Part shown: piece after piece, positions 1 through 10,844 of the stretch | Position numbering within the stretch: the first letter of the stretch is position 1 | How the letters are laid out: every line of letters begins with the position of its first letter | Assembly: GCA_036924085.1 (NCBI GenBank) | Contig: JAVGWX010000011.1 | Span: 13,828,318 to 13,892,317, forward strand | Direction of reading: 5' to 3' | Length of the DNA stretch: 64,000 nt | DNA from: Ariolimax columbianus | Taxonomy: Eukaryota; Mollusca; Gastropoda; Stylommatophora; Arionidae | Program-made: the position numbers and the translations under genes | Notes under the pieces: model-generated | Databases searched by the model: none | What the model was told of the DNA's origin: nothing | What the model saw: only the letters and a program-made list of their open reading frames with translations

Positions 1-27
1 AGGGAGAGAGAGAGAGATGTTTAAATA

Positions 28-272
28 TTATTCTTAACTTAACTTAACGTCTTTATCTTGGTTTAGAAGACTCTGCAGAGTCTGTATACAACCAGTTTAA
101 TTTATATTTCCTGACTCTAAAAACTATGCGCATCCAATCTATTCTTAAATGCACTAATATTTCTTGCCTCCACTATTTCCTGTGGCAATACATTCCAAAC
201 AAACACCACTCTCTGACAAAACATGTGTCGTTTTATCTAATCTGGACCTTTCCTTACTTAATTTGTAGCTAT
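28..272 (-). mobile_element. CR1-like LINE, 3' end
   Basis: Read on the minus strand this holds the last codons of a CR1-like non-LTR retrotransposon reverse transcriptase and its 3' UTR. The open stretch includes WNVLPQEIVEA followed by AFKNRLDAHSF and a stop, the C-terminal signature also seen at 22548-22925 and 29270-29660. The 3' tail is a (GTTAA)n microsatellite (plus-strand TTAAC repeats at about 36-50). The 3' UTR holds a perfect 16-bp palindrome, AGACTCTGCAGAGTCT (68-83). The copy is 5'-truncated and inactive. An (AG)n run occupies 1-17. Confidence 0.75.
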
Positions 273-1060
273 GTATATGACGGTCAGTTTACTAAAAGGG
301 CAAAGCTGATTGGCTAAGACTGACGTCTGACTGATGCGACCAAATTTGCATTCACGTGCATTTCTTAACATACTTTGGCGTGAGTTAAAATCGTAAAGGA
401 ATAAATTCATACGAAACGAACTTATAATGATAAGCTAGACAACCGGTAGCCGAGTTGACGAGACAAGTACATTATTGAAGCAAGTTGGTGACTGGCAACA
501 TCATCATGCAGAACTATGGCTATTGAAACTGCAGCTCCAAATGGTTAGATATAGACTTCCTGTAAGGGGATTGGTTGTAGTGGAGGCATTATGGCCAATT
601 GTACTTGGGGCTCAAAACACAGACAAGAAATGGTGCCCCCTGCCCATTCTCTTCAACGCCTCTGTCCAAAAAAACTTGTATTACTTTTTGTTGTTGTTTG
701 GGAACATATATCTAGTAGTGGCCTTAGCACGTAATTATTTTGCCTAGCAGCTAATCTCGCTCTGGATACAACAAACGACCATCTATCAGTGGTTGTAAAT
801 CTCCCGGTTTGAAATTCCAATAACCATAAATGAAATACATATGAAAATTAACAATTTTTCCCCAGCAAGAAAATAATAGCTAAAGGGCTTAGCAGACTAC
901 TAAACTTCCGTATTCTGGCATATGTCAGCGCTAATTTAAATTTTGCGATAATTTTGGCTCCTGTCTATTTTATTGAAATACATAATAGAGGACCCAGGTT
1001 TTATCCTAATGAAATATCAAATTCTTTCAAAACATATTTCTCAATTTTATTAGGGACAAG
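273..1060. other. No recognised feature
   Basis: AT-rich sequence with only short chance ORFs. The 90-codon frame at 475-747 has no motif I recognise and no splice or promoter context. Confidence 0.5.
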
Positions 1061-1077
1061 GAGAATAACGTCTAGTC

Positions 1078-1188
1078 AGGCAAAACATAATGATCAGATA
1101 AGTTAGTCAGGGTCAGGCAAAACATAATGATCAGATAAGTTAGTCAGGGTCAGGCAAAACATAATGATCAGATAAGTTAGTCAGGGTC
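1078..1188 (+). repeat. 37-bp tandem repeat, 3 units, in element A
   Basis: Three near-identical 37-bp units containing GGCAAAACATAATGATCAG. They correspond to the unit that reaches about 53 copies at 2156-4177, so this is a short version of the same 5' array of element A. Confidence 0.85.
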
Positions 1189-1444
1189 AGGAACAAAATA
1201 TTGGCCAAAGACCTCAACATCACTTCCACGCAGGTCTCTCTGAAAACGGGTTGTTTTCATGGCTTCTTGACTGACGATATGGGAGATCGATGTAATCACG
1301 GTAGTAGTGAGCGACACGCAGTTTAAGCCAAGCATAACAAATTCCCCTGGAGGACACTGATGCACCTTCATCAGCTACTGGAGCCTGCCGCTTAACGCCA
1401 TATCCAGTGCGCACAAAAGAGTAAGCATTCTCAGTGTGGGAAGC

Positions 1445-1699
1445 GGGGACGGCGTGGCCTAGTGGTTAAGTGGCACGGCTCACAACCAGAAGGTGCTGGG
1501 TTCGTTCCCCATCACAGCACCGGCCGTTACCCCGGGGAAGCAAACCCTTAGAAAATGCAGGAGGAAGAAGACCCTTACATAAAATGCATGCTGAAGTCAG
1601 ATGCACTGGGCCGACAGGCGCAAAATAAACACCACAGTGCAACGCACACCCGCCTTGGGGAATAGAGAAATAAGGCGAACGCAAAAAAAAAAAAAAAAT
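1445..1699 (+). mobile_element. SINE1 (tRNA-derived), copy 1
   Basis: Full-length member of the commonest SINE here. The head is tRNA-like, with A-box TGGCCTAGTGGTTAAGTGG and B-box GGTTCGTTCCC, followed by a tRNA-unrelated body with GCTGAAGTCAGATG and a poly-A tail. A 10-bp direct repeat TGTGGGAAGC lies at 1435-1444 and 1700-1709, consistent with a TSD from target-primed reverse transcription. It landed in the 3' end of element A copy 1. Confidence 0.88.
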
Positions 1700-1725
1700 T
1701 GTGGGAAGCCAACAAAAACAGTAAT

Positions 1726-1994
1726 TCATTTTGTTGTCCTTGTTTTACACGTGCCCTAAGCACATGCGTTATTTGTTATATCTTTATCCAGCAACAAGTG
1801 GCTGCATGCTTCAGTTAAAAAAGGAAAATACAAATGTTTACTGCTAAAGCGGCATTCTTAGTTAAAAAGAGATAACTCTTACATAACAACAAAATCAAGT
1901 TGATTTAACGGTTATCTTTCTTCATTCCTTTTTTGCATGTAAAGATTGAGATCGTTGCTAATGCCAATCTTAAATGACTTTGGTACTCTTGACG
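1726..1994. other. No recognised feature
   Basis: AT-rich spacer between two element A copies; no ORF or repeat recognised. Confidence 0.5.
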
Positions 1995-4177
1995 ACTTTA
2001 CATGATGGGACGTTACGGTAGCTCTCTTCACACCCGAAGGCGTATTAGGAATGTGGACCGGGGTCCTCCTCGTTGTAGTGAAATGCAAGGCTCCTCAGTA
2101 AACGCATAATAATGGGGATCACATTGCTGATCCCTACCTCGTTAGAACTGATTGAAAGTGACTAACATAGTCTGATCAGTATGTTTCACCTGACCCTGAC
2201 TAACATAGTCTGATCAGTATGTTTCACCTGACTCTGACTAACATAGTCTGATCAGTATGTTTCACCTGACCCTGACTAACATAGTCTGATCAGTATGTTT
2301 CACCTGACCCTGACTAACATAGTCTGATCAGTATGTTTCACCTGACCCTGACTAACATAGTCTGATCAGTATGTTTCACCTGACCCTGACTAACATAGTC
2401 TGATCAGTATGTTTCACCTGACCCTGACTAACATAGTCTGATCAGTATGTTTCACCTGACCCTGACAAACATAGTCTGATCAGTATGTTTCACCTGACCC
2501 TGACTAACATAGTCTGATCAGTATGTTTCACCTGACCCTGACTAACATAGTCTGATCAGTATGTTTCACCTGACCCTGACTAACATAGTCTGATCAGTAT
2601 GTTTCACCTGACCCTGACTAACATAGTCTGATCAGTATGTTTCACCTGACCCTGACTAACATAGTCTGATCAGTATGTTTCACCTGACCCTGACTAACAT
2701 AGTCTGATCAGTATGTTTCACCTGACCCTGACTAACATAGTCTGATCAGTATGTTTCACCTGACCCTGACTAACATAGTCTGATCAGTATGTTTCAACTG
2801 ACCCTGACTAACATAGTCTGATCAGTATGTTTCACCTGACCCTGACTAACATAGTCTGATCAGTATGTTTCACCTGACCCTGACAAACATAGTCTGATCA
2901 GTATGTTTCACCTGACCCTGACTAACATAGTCTGATCAGTATGTTTCACCTGACCCTGACTAACATAGTCTGATCAGTATGTTTCACCTGACCCTGACTA
3001 ACATAGTCTGATCAGTATGTTTCACCTGACCCTGACTAACATAGTCTGATCAGTATGTTTCACCTGACCCTGACTAACATAGTCTGATCAGTATGTTTCA
3101 CCTGACCCTGACTAACATAGTCTGATCAGTATGTTTCACCTGACCCTGACTAACATAGTCTGATCAGTATGTTTCACCTGACCCTGACTAACATAGTCTG
3201 ATCAGTATGTTTCACCTGACCCTGACTAACATAGTCTGATCAGTATGTTTCACCTGACCCTGACAAACATAGTCTGATCAGTATGTTTCACCTGACCCTG
3301 ACTAACATAGTCTGATCAGTATGTTTCACCTGACCCTGACTAACATAGTCTGATCAGTATGTTTCACCTGACCCTGACTAACATAGTCTGATCAGTATGT
3401 TTCACCTGACCCTGACTAAAATAGTCTGATCAGTATGTTTCACCTGATCCTGACTAACATAGTCGGATCAGTATGTTTCACCTGACCCTGACTAACATAG
3501 TCTGATCAGTATGTTTCACCTGACCCTGACTAACATAGTCTGATCAGTATGTTTCACCTGACCCTGACTAACATAGTCTGATCAGTATGTTTCACCTGAC
3601 CCTGACTAACATAGTCCGGTCAGTATGTTTCACCTGACCCTGACTAACATAGTCTGATCAGTATGTTTCACCTGACCCTGACTAACATAGTCTGATCAGT
3701 ATGTTTCACCTGACCCTGACTAACACAGTCTGATCAGTATGTTTCACCTGACCCTGACTAACAGTCTGATCAGTATGTTATTCCTGATCCTGACTAACAT
3801 AATCTGATCAGTATGTTTCACCTGACCCTGACTAACATAGACTGATCAGTATGTTTCACCTGTCCCTGACTAACATAGTCTGATCAGTATGTTATGCCTG
3901 ACCCTGACTAACATAGTCTGATCAGTATGTTTCACCTGACCCTGACTAACATAGTCTGATCAGTATGTTATGCCTGACCCTGACTAACATAGTCTGATCA
4001 GTATGTTTCACCTGACCCTGACTAACATAGTCTGATCAGTATGTTTCACCTGTCCCTGACTAACATAGTCGGATCAGTATGTTATGCCTGACCCTGACTA
4101 ACATAGTCTGATCAGTATGTTTCACCTGACCCTGACTAACATAGTCTGATCAGTATGTTATGCCTGACCCTGACTAG
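1995..4177 (-). mobile_element. Element A, copy 2, with giant 5' array
   Basis: The minus-strand body lies at about 1995-2155 (GGACCGGGGTCCTC, GGGGATCACAT and CCTACCTCGTT blocks) and is followed, at its 5' side, by a 38-bp tandem array to 4177. The array unit is the same as the short 5' repeat of the other element A copies, so the array appears to have grown inside the element. Confidence 0.75.
2156..4177. repeat. 38-bp minisatellite, about 53 units
   Basis: Unit contains CTGACTAACATAGTCTGATC followed by AGTATGTTTCACCTGACC, 38 bp. Most units are identical. A TGACAAAC variant recurs at 2464, 2882 and 3262, exactly 11 and 10 units apart, which points to block duplication. The right end (3760-4177) is more diverged, with a GTTATGCCTGAC variant recurring. 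There are no spacers, so it is not CRISPR. Confidence 0.97.
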
Positions 4178-4880
4178 AGGGCCGCAACTCACCAAAACAT
4201 CTGACATGTGTGCATTAACACTAGAACCGAGCATTTGCAGTAACAATAGCGACAGTTTTATATATTAAAGTTGCTATCCCGATGAACAACCTTCTATAGT
4301 CGCCTCCTGTGTCATACTTGGAAGGTTACAGTGTTTATTTTCGTATCAATCCGGGTCTTAGTATTAGTCGACATGTACTTCTATAGGGACTGTTGCCTAT
4401 CTACAGATCTGACTTAAGCTGGATGTAGCCAGAAAGAGGATTTCCTGCTTAGCGGACTAAGCTCGAGCAGTTAATTAATCCTCTACGTTGAGACAAGCGA
4501 AGCGGAGTGTGGTTAACCGATGATCGAGTCCATCTTAATAGACTCAAACACTAGAGAAAAGTGAATCCGCAGCCTGTTACGAGCTATCTTTGCTGCTCTA
4601 AACAAACCACTTAACCATGGCCGGTGTTATGTCAAGTTAAACAGTTAATCACCTCTTACGACATGTTCTATGTAGAACAGTGGTGCTATTTTTTGCCTTT
4701 GCATACACATAGACTGCAGAGGAGCACCCGGCAACCACTGGAAATATCAAGTGAAGAGCATATGTACGTCTAGGTGCTTGTATGTGCAGTTCAACTTAAC
4801 GGAAAATGACGTCATTCAGCAGACTTAACCGCAGAACGGAAATGACGTGTTGGGGATTTCAGTTTACTTAGCCTCAGCTT
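4178..4880. other. No recognised feature
   Basis: Unique-looking sequence after the array; no gene, known repeat or clear regulatory site recognised. Confidence 0.45.
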
Positions 4881-4884
4881 GTTT

Positions 4885-5045
4885 GAAGTCTGGTTGTAAG
4901 TTCCCTTCCTCGGTGCCTTTCCTTTCCCTAACCGTAAGTCAGGTACTCATTTACAATTTGGTCGAACTGATTGTGACGGTTGGTGTAGCTGAACCCTGTA
5001 CCTATGCCGTGACAAGTGAATGCTCTACCGTGACATTAATCAGAC
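4885..5045 (-). mobile_element. SINE4-like tRNA-derived fragment
   Basis: Read on the minus strand it has a tRNA-like head (CGGTAGAGCATTCAC and a B-box-like GGGTTCAGCTACACC) and a body with ATTGTAAATGAGTACCTGAC and GGTTAGGGAAAGGAAAGGC. The same order of blocks recurs at 33825-33990. The 84-codon plus-strand frame at 4847-5101 is an antisense shadow of this repeat. Confidence 0.55.
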
Positions 5046-5490
5046 TGTATAAACAGCAGGAGGTGAAAAGTCAATTAATCAGTCCATCAGTTAACAGTTA
5101 ATATACGAGTGGGCTTCGAATAAAAAACTTAAAATTGAAATACACACTCGAAACACCGTGCAATTGTCATGTAAGCTGGTACTAAGCTGGTAAGGATTTA
5201 AACCTATAAGAGATTCTACGGTGCACAAGATACACATGACCTCACAATAGCCGTTTAAATATGGCCGCCTTACTAGTGACATGCACCAAGAAGAGCAGAG
5301 CTATGTTATCAGTTTTCGAGCATCGAAGGGGTGAAACTTATTTAAATTCGTCGCTGATTCAGTATGGTGATGCATGCATGTCCCTCCAGAGAGTGTACGA
5401 GTAGACTAGAGAGTTCCAAAATGAGGTGAAGTTTTCTGACAGGCCGGGCCAGGAAGACCGAGCAGTGAGTGAACACCAGAGGAGAATGTA
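5046..5490. other. No recognised feature
   Basis: No gene or repeat recognised; short ORFs on both strands have no familiar motif. Confidence 0.45.
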
Positions 5491-5650
5491 ATTCACGGCG
5501 TGACCCATTTCCTCACGCCACCATTCACGCCGTGACCCAGTTCCGCACCACATCATTCACGCCGTGACCCAGCTCCTCCTCCACATCATTCACGCTGTGA
5601 CCCAGCTGCTCACCCCATCATTCCTGTCGTGACCTAGTTCGTCAACGATT
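5491..5650. repeat. 32-bp tandem repeat, 5 units
   Basis: Units start near 5491, 5523, 5555, 5588 and 5620. Each contains ATTCACGCCGTGACCCAG or a variant; the core TCACGCCGTGA is an 11-bp odd palindrome (TCACG-C-CGTGA) kept in units 2 and 3. Units 4 and 5 are degraded. Confidence 0.85.
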
Positions 5651-5694
5651 CTGCAGTGTGTGTGCAGCTAACTCCATATGTGAAACAGCGACAT

Positions 5695-6025
5695 GAGCTG
5701 TAGCTGTCAGCGATCCAGACTCATCTCCGCATCCATGTGGTAATCTTGGATTTTTTAAAAGTCTGCAACAGGGCAGACTGGCTAAGGAGACAGGATCGAA
5801 GAGGGAAGGCTAACCCGGTACCCAAAAATGCCCTGCTGAAGTCGGATGTGTTGGACCAAAAGGTGCAAATACCGCAGTCAAACTGTAAACTACGACACAG
5901 CGCATTCCGATTTCCAAACTATATCCTGCTACTTGCAACGCCCTTTCCAGAACTTTTCAGTAGGAGTTTGAGAAGGAACGATGAAGAAGGAGCCATGAAG
6001 AAGGAGAAAGATCTATGAAGACGGA
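5695..6025 (+). mobile_element. Element B, copy 1
   Basis: Element B is a short dispersed element seen about twelve times. Its order is: GGAAACAGACTGAA-like block, TGGCTAAGAGAATAGG, AAATGCCCTGCTGAAGTCGG, TGTTGGACCGAAAGG, GCTGTAAACTACGACAC, then either CGCATTCCGTTCTC...GAGATTGAGAACGAAG or CGTCCTTTTCAGCACCG, ending in an (AAG)n-type tail. This copy runs from a degenerate head to GAAGAAGGAG repeats. The 93-codon ORF within it is not preserved in other copies, so it is not a gene. Confidence 0.75.
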
Positions 6026-6124
6026 GAAGGGGCGATGGTCGCCACGAGGTGCTACTCACGCGACCAAATACTTTTGTTTTCATGAAGCTATCCCTACATT
6101 ATCTAGGCACTGTGGGACTTAGAT

Positions 6125-6790
6125 CGAATACTTCATTCTTTTTTGCGTTCGTTCTCAATCTCCCACTACCAAGCCCTGAACAGGGCTGTGTAAGTCGTTC
6201 TCAATCTCCCACTACCAAGCCCTGAACAGGGCTGTGTAAGTCGTTCTCAATCTCCCACTACCAAGCCCTGAACAGGGCTGTGTAAGTCGTTCTCAATCTC
6301 CCACTACCAAACCCTGAACAGGGCTGTGTAAGTCGTTCTCAATCTCCCACTACCAAGCCCTGAACAGGGCTGTGTAAGTCGTTCTCAATCTCCCACTACC
6401 AAGCCCTGAACAGGGCTGTGTAAGTCGTTCTCAATCTCCCACTACCAAGCCCTGAACAGGGCTGTGTAAGTCGTTCTCAATCTCCCACTACCAAGCCCTG
6501 AACAGGGCTGTGTAAGTCGTTCTCAATCTCCCACTACCAAGCCCTGAACAGGGCTGTGTAAGTCGTTCTCAATCTCCCACTACCAAGCCCTGAACAGGGC
6601 TGTGTAAGTCGTTCTCAATCTCCCACTACCAAGCCCTGAACAGGGCTGTGTAAGTCGTTCTCAATCTCCCACTACCAAGCCCTGAACAGGGCTGTGTAAG
6701 TAGCAGGATGTAGTCCGTAGACCGGAATACGTTGTGTCGTGGTTTACAGCTCGATTGTGACAGTTGAACATTTCTGTCCGTCACATCCGT
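6125..6790 (-). mobile_element. Element B, copy 2, with internal minisatellite
   Basis: Minus-strand element B. At the left is the 3' part (GCGTTCGTTCTCAATCTCCC) and at the right the block that reads ACGACACAACG-like on the minus strand (plus-strand ATACGTTGTGTCGTGGTTTA). Between them a 46-bp piece of the element has been amplified to 12 units. Confidence 0.8.
6144..6700. repeat. 46-bp minisatellite, 12 units, in element B
   Basis: Units of exactly 46 bp containing TCGTTCTCAATCTCCCACTA and CCAAGCCCTGAACAGGGCTG. Nearly all are identical (one AAACCC variant near 6310), so the expansion is recent. Each unit carries the inverted repeat AGCCCTG-AA-CAGGGCT, a perfect 7-bp stem with a 2-base loop. 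Confidence 0.97.
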
Positions 6791-7055
6791 CTTCGGCAAT
6801 AGAATTGAGACTACGTCACAAAATTACAATTGTGTGCTATTTTTTATTCAACAAATTTTGCTCTGGGTATGGTTAGTCCACAAGCATGTAGCCTTGGTTG
6901 CTGCCGACAAGCTTAAAAAGCGTGACTTCCTTTAACGTCTCATTGCGTAGTTAGAGCGTATTTCCCATTGCAATTATATATCAATTTCGTTATATTGTAT
7001 ATACACACTTCAGTCTGCTCAGCTGTGAATTGATACTGGACTAAACATTAGGGAA
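6791..7055. other. No recognised feature
   Basis: AT-rich spacer; no feature recognised. Confidence 0.45.
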
Positions 7056-7059
7056 TCTT

Positions 7060-7255
7060 CTTCTTCTTCTTTGTACGCTGTCAGACGTCAACTTGAATCT
7101 GTTCGAAGAAAGCTTCTGTCGACACTGCCATAGAGCTTGTCTAGTGTTTGCACTTGTGACGGCCACATGTGCTTTCTCTGGTCCTCGTATGTCGGGCAAT
7201 TTTCCCTGTACCACAGGTGCATTCGTCAGTGCCACCTATCTTCAGTTTATTAAAC
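7060..7255 (-). mobile_element. LINE G 3' end (zinc-knuckle terminus)
   Basis: On the minus strand it is closely similar to the end of the LINE at 46148-46660: LKIGGTDECTCGTGKI, then a region equivalent to the CPKYAEQRKHTW stretch with a short deletion, ending in CTGACAGCGTACAAAGAAG and an (AAG)n tail. The deletion and frame loss make it non-coding. Confidence 0.8.
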
Positions 7256-7559
7256 ATTAGGGAATGAAAGGGAACTAATCACAAAAGGCTGAAACTTAAT
7301 ATAATCAAATAACTGAGAATGGGATTTGCGAAATGAAAATTAGGAAGAGAAAAGGTATGGACACATCTATTTTCACGAACATGAGTATTATATTGACATG
7401 CAAGCATGTCATTCACAAATTTAAAATAAGAACGATCAGATTTAATGTTTGGAGTAGATACGTGGACAAGAAACAATCCATTGAAGAAGAGAGTTAGTAG
7501 TCTCTTTCAGACATGACTAACTATAGGAAGATGCGACTTTGGAGGGATTAACTCTCTAC
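7256..7559. other. No recognised feature
   Basis: AT-rich. A 65-codon minus frame (7279-7476) has no recognised motif. Confidence 0.4.
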
Positions 7560-8050
7560 TGAGTTTTTATTTCAATGTCCGTTCTCCTTGTGGCGTTGTC
7601 GTTTCACTTCTCTGTTTTGCAAAAGAGCTTCCCTTCGCCCAGGTTGATGTGGATCTTCACGGAACATCTTCACTTGTGTAGTTCTGCAGCTTCGTTGTTC
7701 CGGGATGTCAGACCTATTGCCCAGTGCCTTCATCTCCCGCGTATACGTGTCTTTGAGCGTCAGCTGTCGTAATTGACTTGTCTTCTGCCATTTGCCAGCG
7801 GTTCGTAAATAATCTCTATGGGGATGTGACAAGTTTTCATGTGACGAATATAACCAAGACCTCACAATTTTCGTTACCTAAAAATATTGCGCTACCAATG
7901 AAGAGGTGCGACTCTTCCTCTCAGCATTTGTCACTCGCTCGTGCCATAAAAGGACGATGATGGATCACAGGCTTTATAGGTGTTACGTGTTTTCTCTTGT
8001 TTGCCAATGTTAGGCATAGATTGCCAAAGTTTCGCTACCATATAGGATCG
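7560..8050 (-). mobile_element. LINE E, C-terminal RT fragment, copy 1
   Basis: The minus strand reads, with frame breaks, a residue of the LYGSETW motif near 8050-8030, then LTLKDTYTREMKALG and LLQNREVKRQRHKE. This matches the usual end of many animal LINE polyproteins (YKD-x-x-KRDMKALG ... WR ... E-x-KRxRRK, from family knowledge). The longest open piece is the 97-codon frame at 7572-7865. A second copy lies at 20945-21445. Confidence 0.75.
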
Positions 8051-8121
8051 TGTGACAACATTTGCATTGCAGACCAAGAAACTGGACTTAGTTGTAGGTT
8101 TCTACTTTTTCTCAAACACGT

Positions 8122-8165
8122 ATTGAATAGAGAAATAAGGCAAACGCATACACCCAACAAAAAAC
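8122..8165 (+). mobile_element. SINE1 3'-end fragment
   Basis: TTGAATAGAGAAATAAGGC followed by AAACGCA and an A-rich tail match the last 40 bases of SINE1. The rest of the SINE is missing. Confidence 0.6.
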
Positions 8166-8169
8166 AAAA

Positions 8170-8769
8170 CAATGAGTAAATATGACATCAATACGATTGT
8201 CAATATCTAGTTCAATCGTGAACTTCTGGTTTGTTGGAGGACCTCATGTCCGTGGATTGGTGAACAGCTGCCAATTCTTAATTATCGAATGAAACAATTA
8301 GTGTGAATCTACTTCCTGTCCAAAAATATTTTGACTTATTTTGAGACTAAATCTTTGCACGACTGTTAAAATCTATGAGCTTAAGAAAAAAAAAACACAC
8401 CTACAACCACAATTAACCATTGTACATTTTTTAAAGCGTACACATTTAGACAGTTGTCGATCATCTTGCAATGTGCCTATATATTTTACCCATAAATGTT
8501 TTTAGTCGATACCTGTTAACAGTCCTTATACGTCTACTCTTGTATTGTGCAACTACCAGCTGCTTAATACCATGATGCCTATTTTACATACCATAAACAT
8601 TGTTGTCTGTCCATTTAAATATCCCCAACATGTGTCCATGTCAGCGATGTGTTCTTGTGCCTTTGTGATAATCAACTTTCTGTTGCAATTCGTAAAAAAA
8701 TGGCGCCACGTACGACGATACTGACTGTGTGCATTTTTGGTTACTTGACTCGGTGGTTGTATACATTGG
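8170..8769. other. No recognised feature
   Basis: AT-rich sequence without recognised coding or repeat content. Confidence 0.4.
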
Positions 8770-9065
8770 ATTAAAACTGCGACAATATTTGATAAATGAT
8801 ATGTAAAACTGTGACAATATTTCATAAATGAAATGTAAAACTGCGACAATATTTCATAAATGATATGTAAAATTGCGACAATATTTCATAAATGATATGT
8901 AAAACTGTGACAATATTTCATAAATGATATGTAAAACTGTGACAATATTTCATAAATGATATGTAAAACTGATACAATACTTCATAAATGATATGTAAAA
9001 CTGATACAATACTTCATAAATGATATGTAAAACTACGACAATATTTCATAAATGATATGTTTCGT
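8770..9065. repeat. 32-bp tandem repeat, about 9 units
   Basis: Unit AAAACTGTGACAATATTTCA followed by TAAATGATATGT. It is the more regular end of a longer, older repeat that continues to about 10080. Confidence 0.93.
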
Positions 9066-10235
9066 ACACAGTGATTATGTATACTATATTTATTTATTTA
9101 TACACAATGATTGTTTACTAATGTATAGTTATACTCCTGGTGGATGAGAAATTGGTAATCATATTGACAGAATGATTTTACAAATGGTTCTCTAAGAATA
9201 AAGTCAGTGTGTAAGTGATGTGTTTATTTTTACAATGTTTGTATAAATGGTATGACTATTTAAATAGTGAGTGTGAAATGGTATGTCTATTAATACAATG
9301 ATTGTGTAAATTGTATGTCGATTTATTCAATGATTATGTGTATTGCATATATGTCGGTGCAATGGTGCTGTAAATGGTATAGTTTTTTTTTTAATGTGTA
9401 AATTGTATATTTCTTGACATATACAAGTAATATTAATGACGATTATCTTGTAGCACAAAAGTTGGGGGAGTGATGAATTTCTTGACACACAAAAAGGATC
9501 TAAATGGTATTTTCTTTGAAACAAATTTGTGTAAATGGTATTTTCTTTTAAACAAATTTGTGTAAATTATGATTGTTGCTCAAAAGTCGTGTCAGTGGTA
9601 CGCTTATGAGCCAGAAAGTTGAGTAAAGCCGAGAGTAGATTTCTTAACACAAAACTAAATGGTAAATTTCTTGTCCTGATAGTTATTGTTAAGTGGTATG
9701 TTTTATATCAATACAGTTGGGGGACGGCGTGGCCTAGTGGTTAAGTGGCACGGCTCACAACCAGAAGGTGCTGGGTTCGATCCCCATCACAGCACCGGCC
9801 GTTACCCCGGGGAAGCAAACCCTTAGAAAATGCAGGAGGAAGCAGATCCTTACATAAAATGCATGCTGAAGTCGGATGCACTGGCCGACAGGCGCAAAAT
9901 AAAAACCACAGTGTAACGCACACACGCCTTGGGGAATAGATAAATAAGGCGAACGCAAAAACAAAACAAAAAAATATCAATACAGTTGAGTGAATTATAG
10001 TTTATTTTTTGCCTTGGATTTACGCAAATAGTAAGCATCTTGTGATGGCAGTTACATAAATGGTATGTTTCTGACTTAAACTGTTGGTATATGTTAAGGT
10101 TCCTGCAAATATGATTTAGGTCAAGATGTGTCTCGGTAAAGCATTACTGTATAAATATAATGCCTCTATCTGTATAAACCCAAAATCCTAGTATTTAATC
10201 AGGCATATTAAGTGCCTGGTGCTAGGTAGCCAAAT
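9066..10235 (+). mobile_element. Element C, old tandem-structured repeat
   Basis: Degenerate units of about 35-45 bp built on GTGTAAATGGTATG and ACAATGATT continue from the 32-bp array, then end in a block with AATCAGGCATATTAAGTGCC and TAGGTAGCCAAA (10195-10235). The same end block occurs at about 12560-12620 and 54635-54690. SINE1 copy 2 lies inside it. Divergence is high, so this is an old insertion. Confidence 0.55.
9720..9973 (+). mobile_element. SINE1 (tRNA-derived), copy 2, complete
   Basis: The cleanest SINE1. Head GGGACGGCGTGGCCTAGTGG, B-box GGTTCGATCCC, shared core GCTGAAGTCGGATG at 9865, and an A-rich tail. It is flanked by a perfect 15-bp duplication, ATATCAATACAGTTG, at 9705-9719 and 9974-9988. 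This fixes both ends and shows LINE-assisted integration. Pol III transcription from the internal A and B boxes is expected from family knowledge. Confidence 0.95.
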
Positions 10236-10844
10236 GGGGTTTAAACTCATTTCGCTCTTTTACCTTTGAGTACAATGTTAGCGCATTTCTCCATTTCATT
10301 GGTGAAAGTTCGCGTGGCAACTTAAAGTTTTAAGACCACCAGAACGTCACCTTTCGTGTCCATCTGTCGTCGGACCACATGCCTAGCCTCTCTGCCTATT
10401 TTTTTTAAACAATGCAATATCTGCAGTTCTTTTGAAATGGTGCCAGCCAGATTTCTATGCTGGGAAATCGGACCCGCTTATAGACTATCGGCAGTATCGC
10501 CTCCATCGCCCTTTGAGCATATCTTAGCTTCTCTGAATCTGCTTGTCAAAGATTTCTATCCCCGCATCCGTAGTCCACGGCTGGAATGGCTTTGCGGTTG
10601 AAGTCTTGGCTCTTATCGTATCGGTTCTCAACTGCTGAAGAATGAATTTGAAACGATTTGAACTGAACCACCGTGTAACTAACTAACTATCCTAAGTGAA
10701 TTCTCACGATTTATTTTTGAACAGTTTGTCATTTCTTGGCCCAGGTAAAATAGGGAATTCACGTTTTAGACAGAATAATTTCCTTGCTGAAGTGCCTTTT
10801 TTGGAGAAAAAAAACCGTGCACAATCTGTCTGTGGCTTCTATCT
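10236..10844. other. No recognised feature
   Basis: No gene recognised. The 81-codon frame at 10356-10601 has no familiar motif. Confidence 0.4.

Larger units (their letters stand above)
1065..1725 (+). mobile_element. Element A, copy 1 (interrupted by SINE1)
   Basis: Element A is a short non-autonomous repeat seen about eleven times here. It has a 5' part made of tandem units built on GTCAGGCAAAACATACTGAT, a body of about 250 bp (with GGAAAC, GTAGTGAGCGACACGC and CCAAGCATA blocks) and a 3' end CATTCGAAACAACAAC. This copy has three 37-bp 5' units at about 1078-1188. Its 3' end (from about 1420) is split by SINE1 at 1445-1699, after which the A-rich tail resumes at 1710-1725. No protein-coding capacity is visible. 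Confidence 0.7.

Noticed and set aside
1450..1520. Functional tRNA gene
   Set aside because: A- and B-boxes are present, but the sequence is the head of a dispersed SINE found at least five times with the same tRNA-unrelated body.
2156..4177. CRISPR-like array of 38-bp repeats
   Set aside because: Units are contiguous with no unique spacers, lie inside a retroelement and the DNA is eukaryotic. The same holds for the arrays at 20091-20913, 35698-36795 and 40533-41415.
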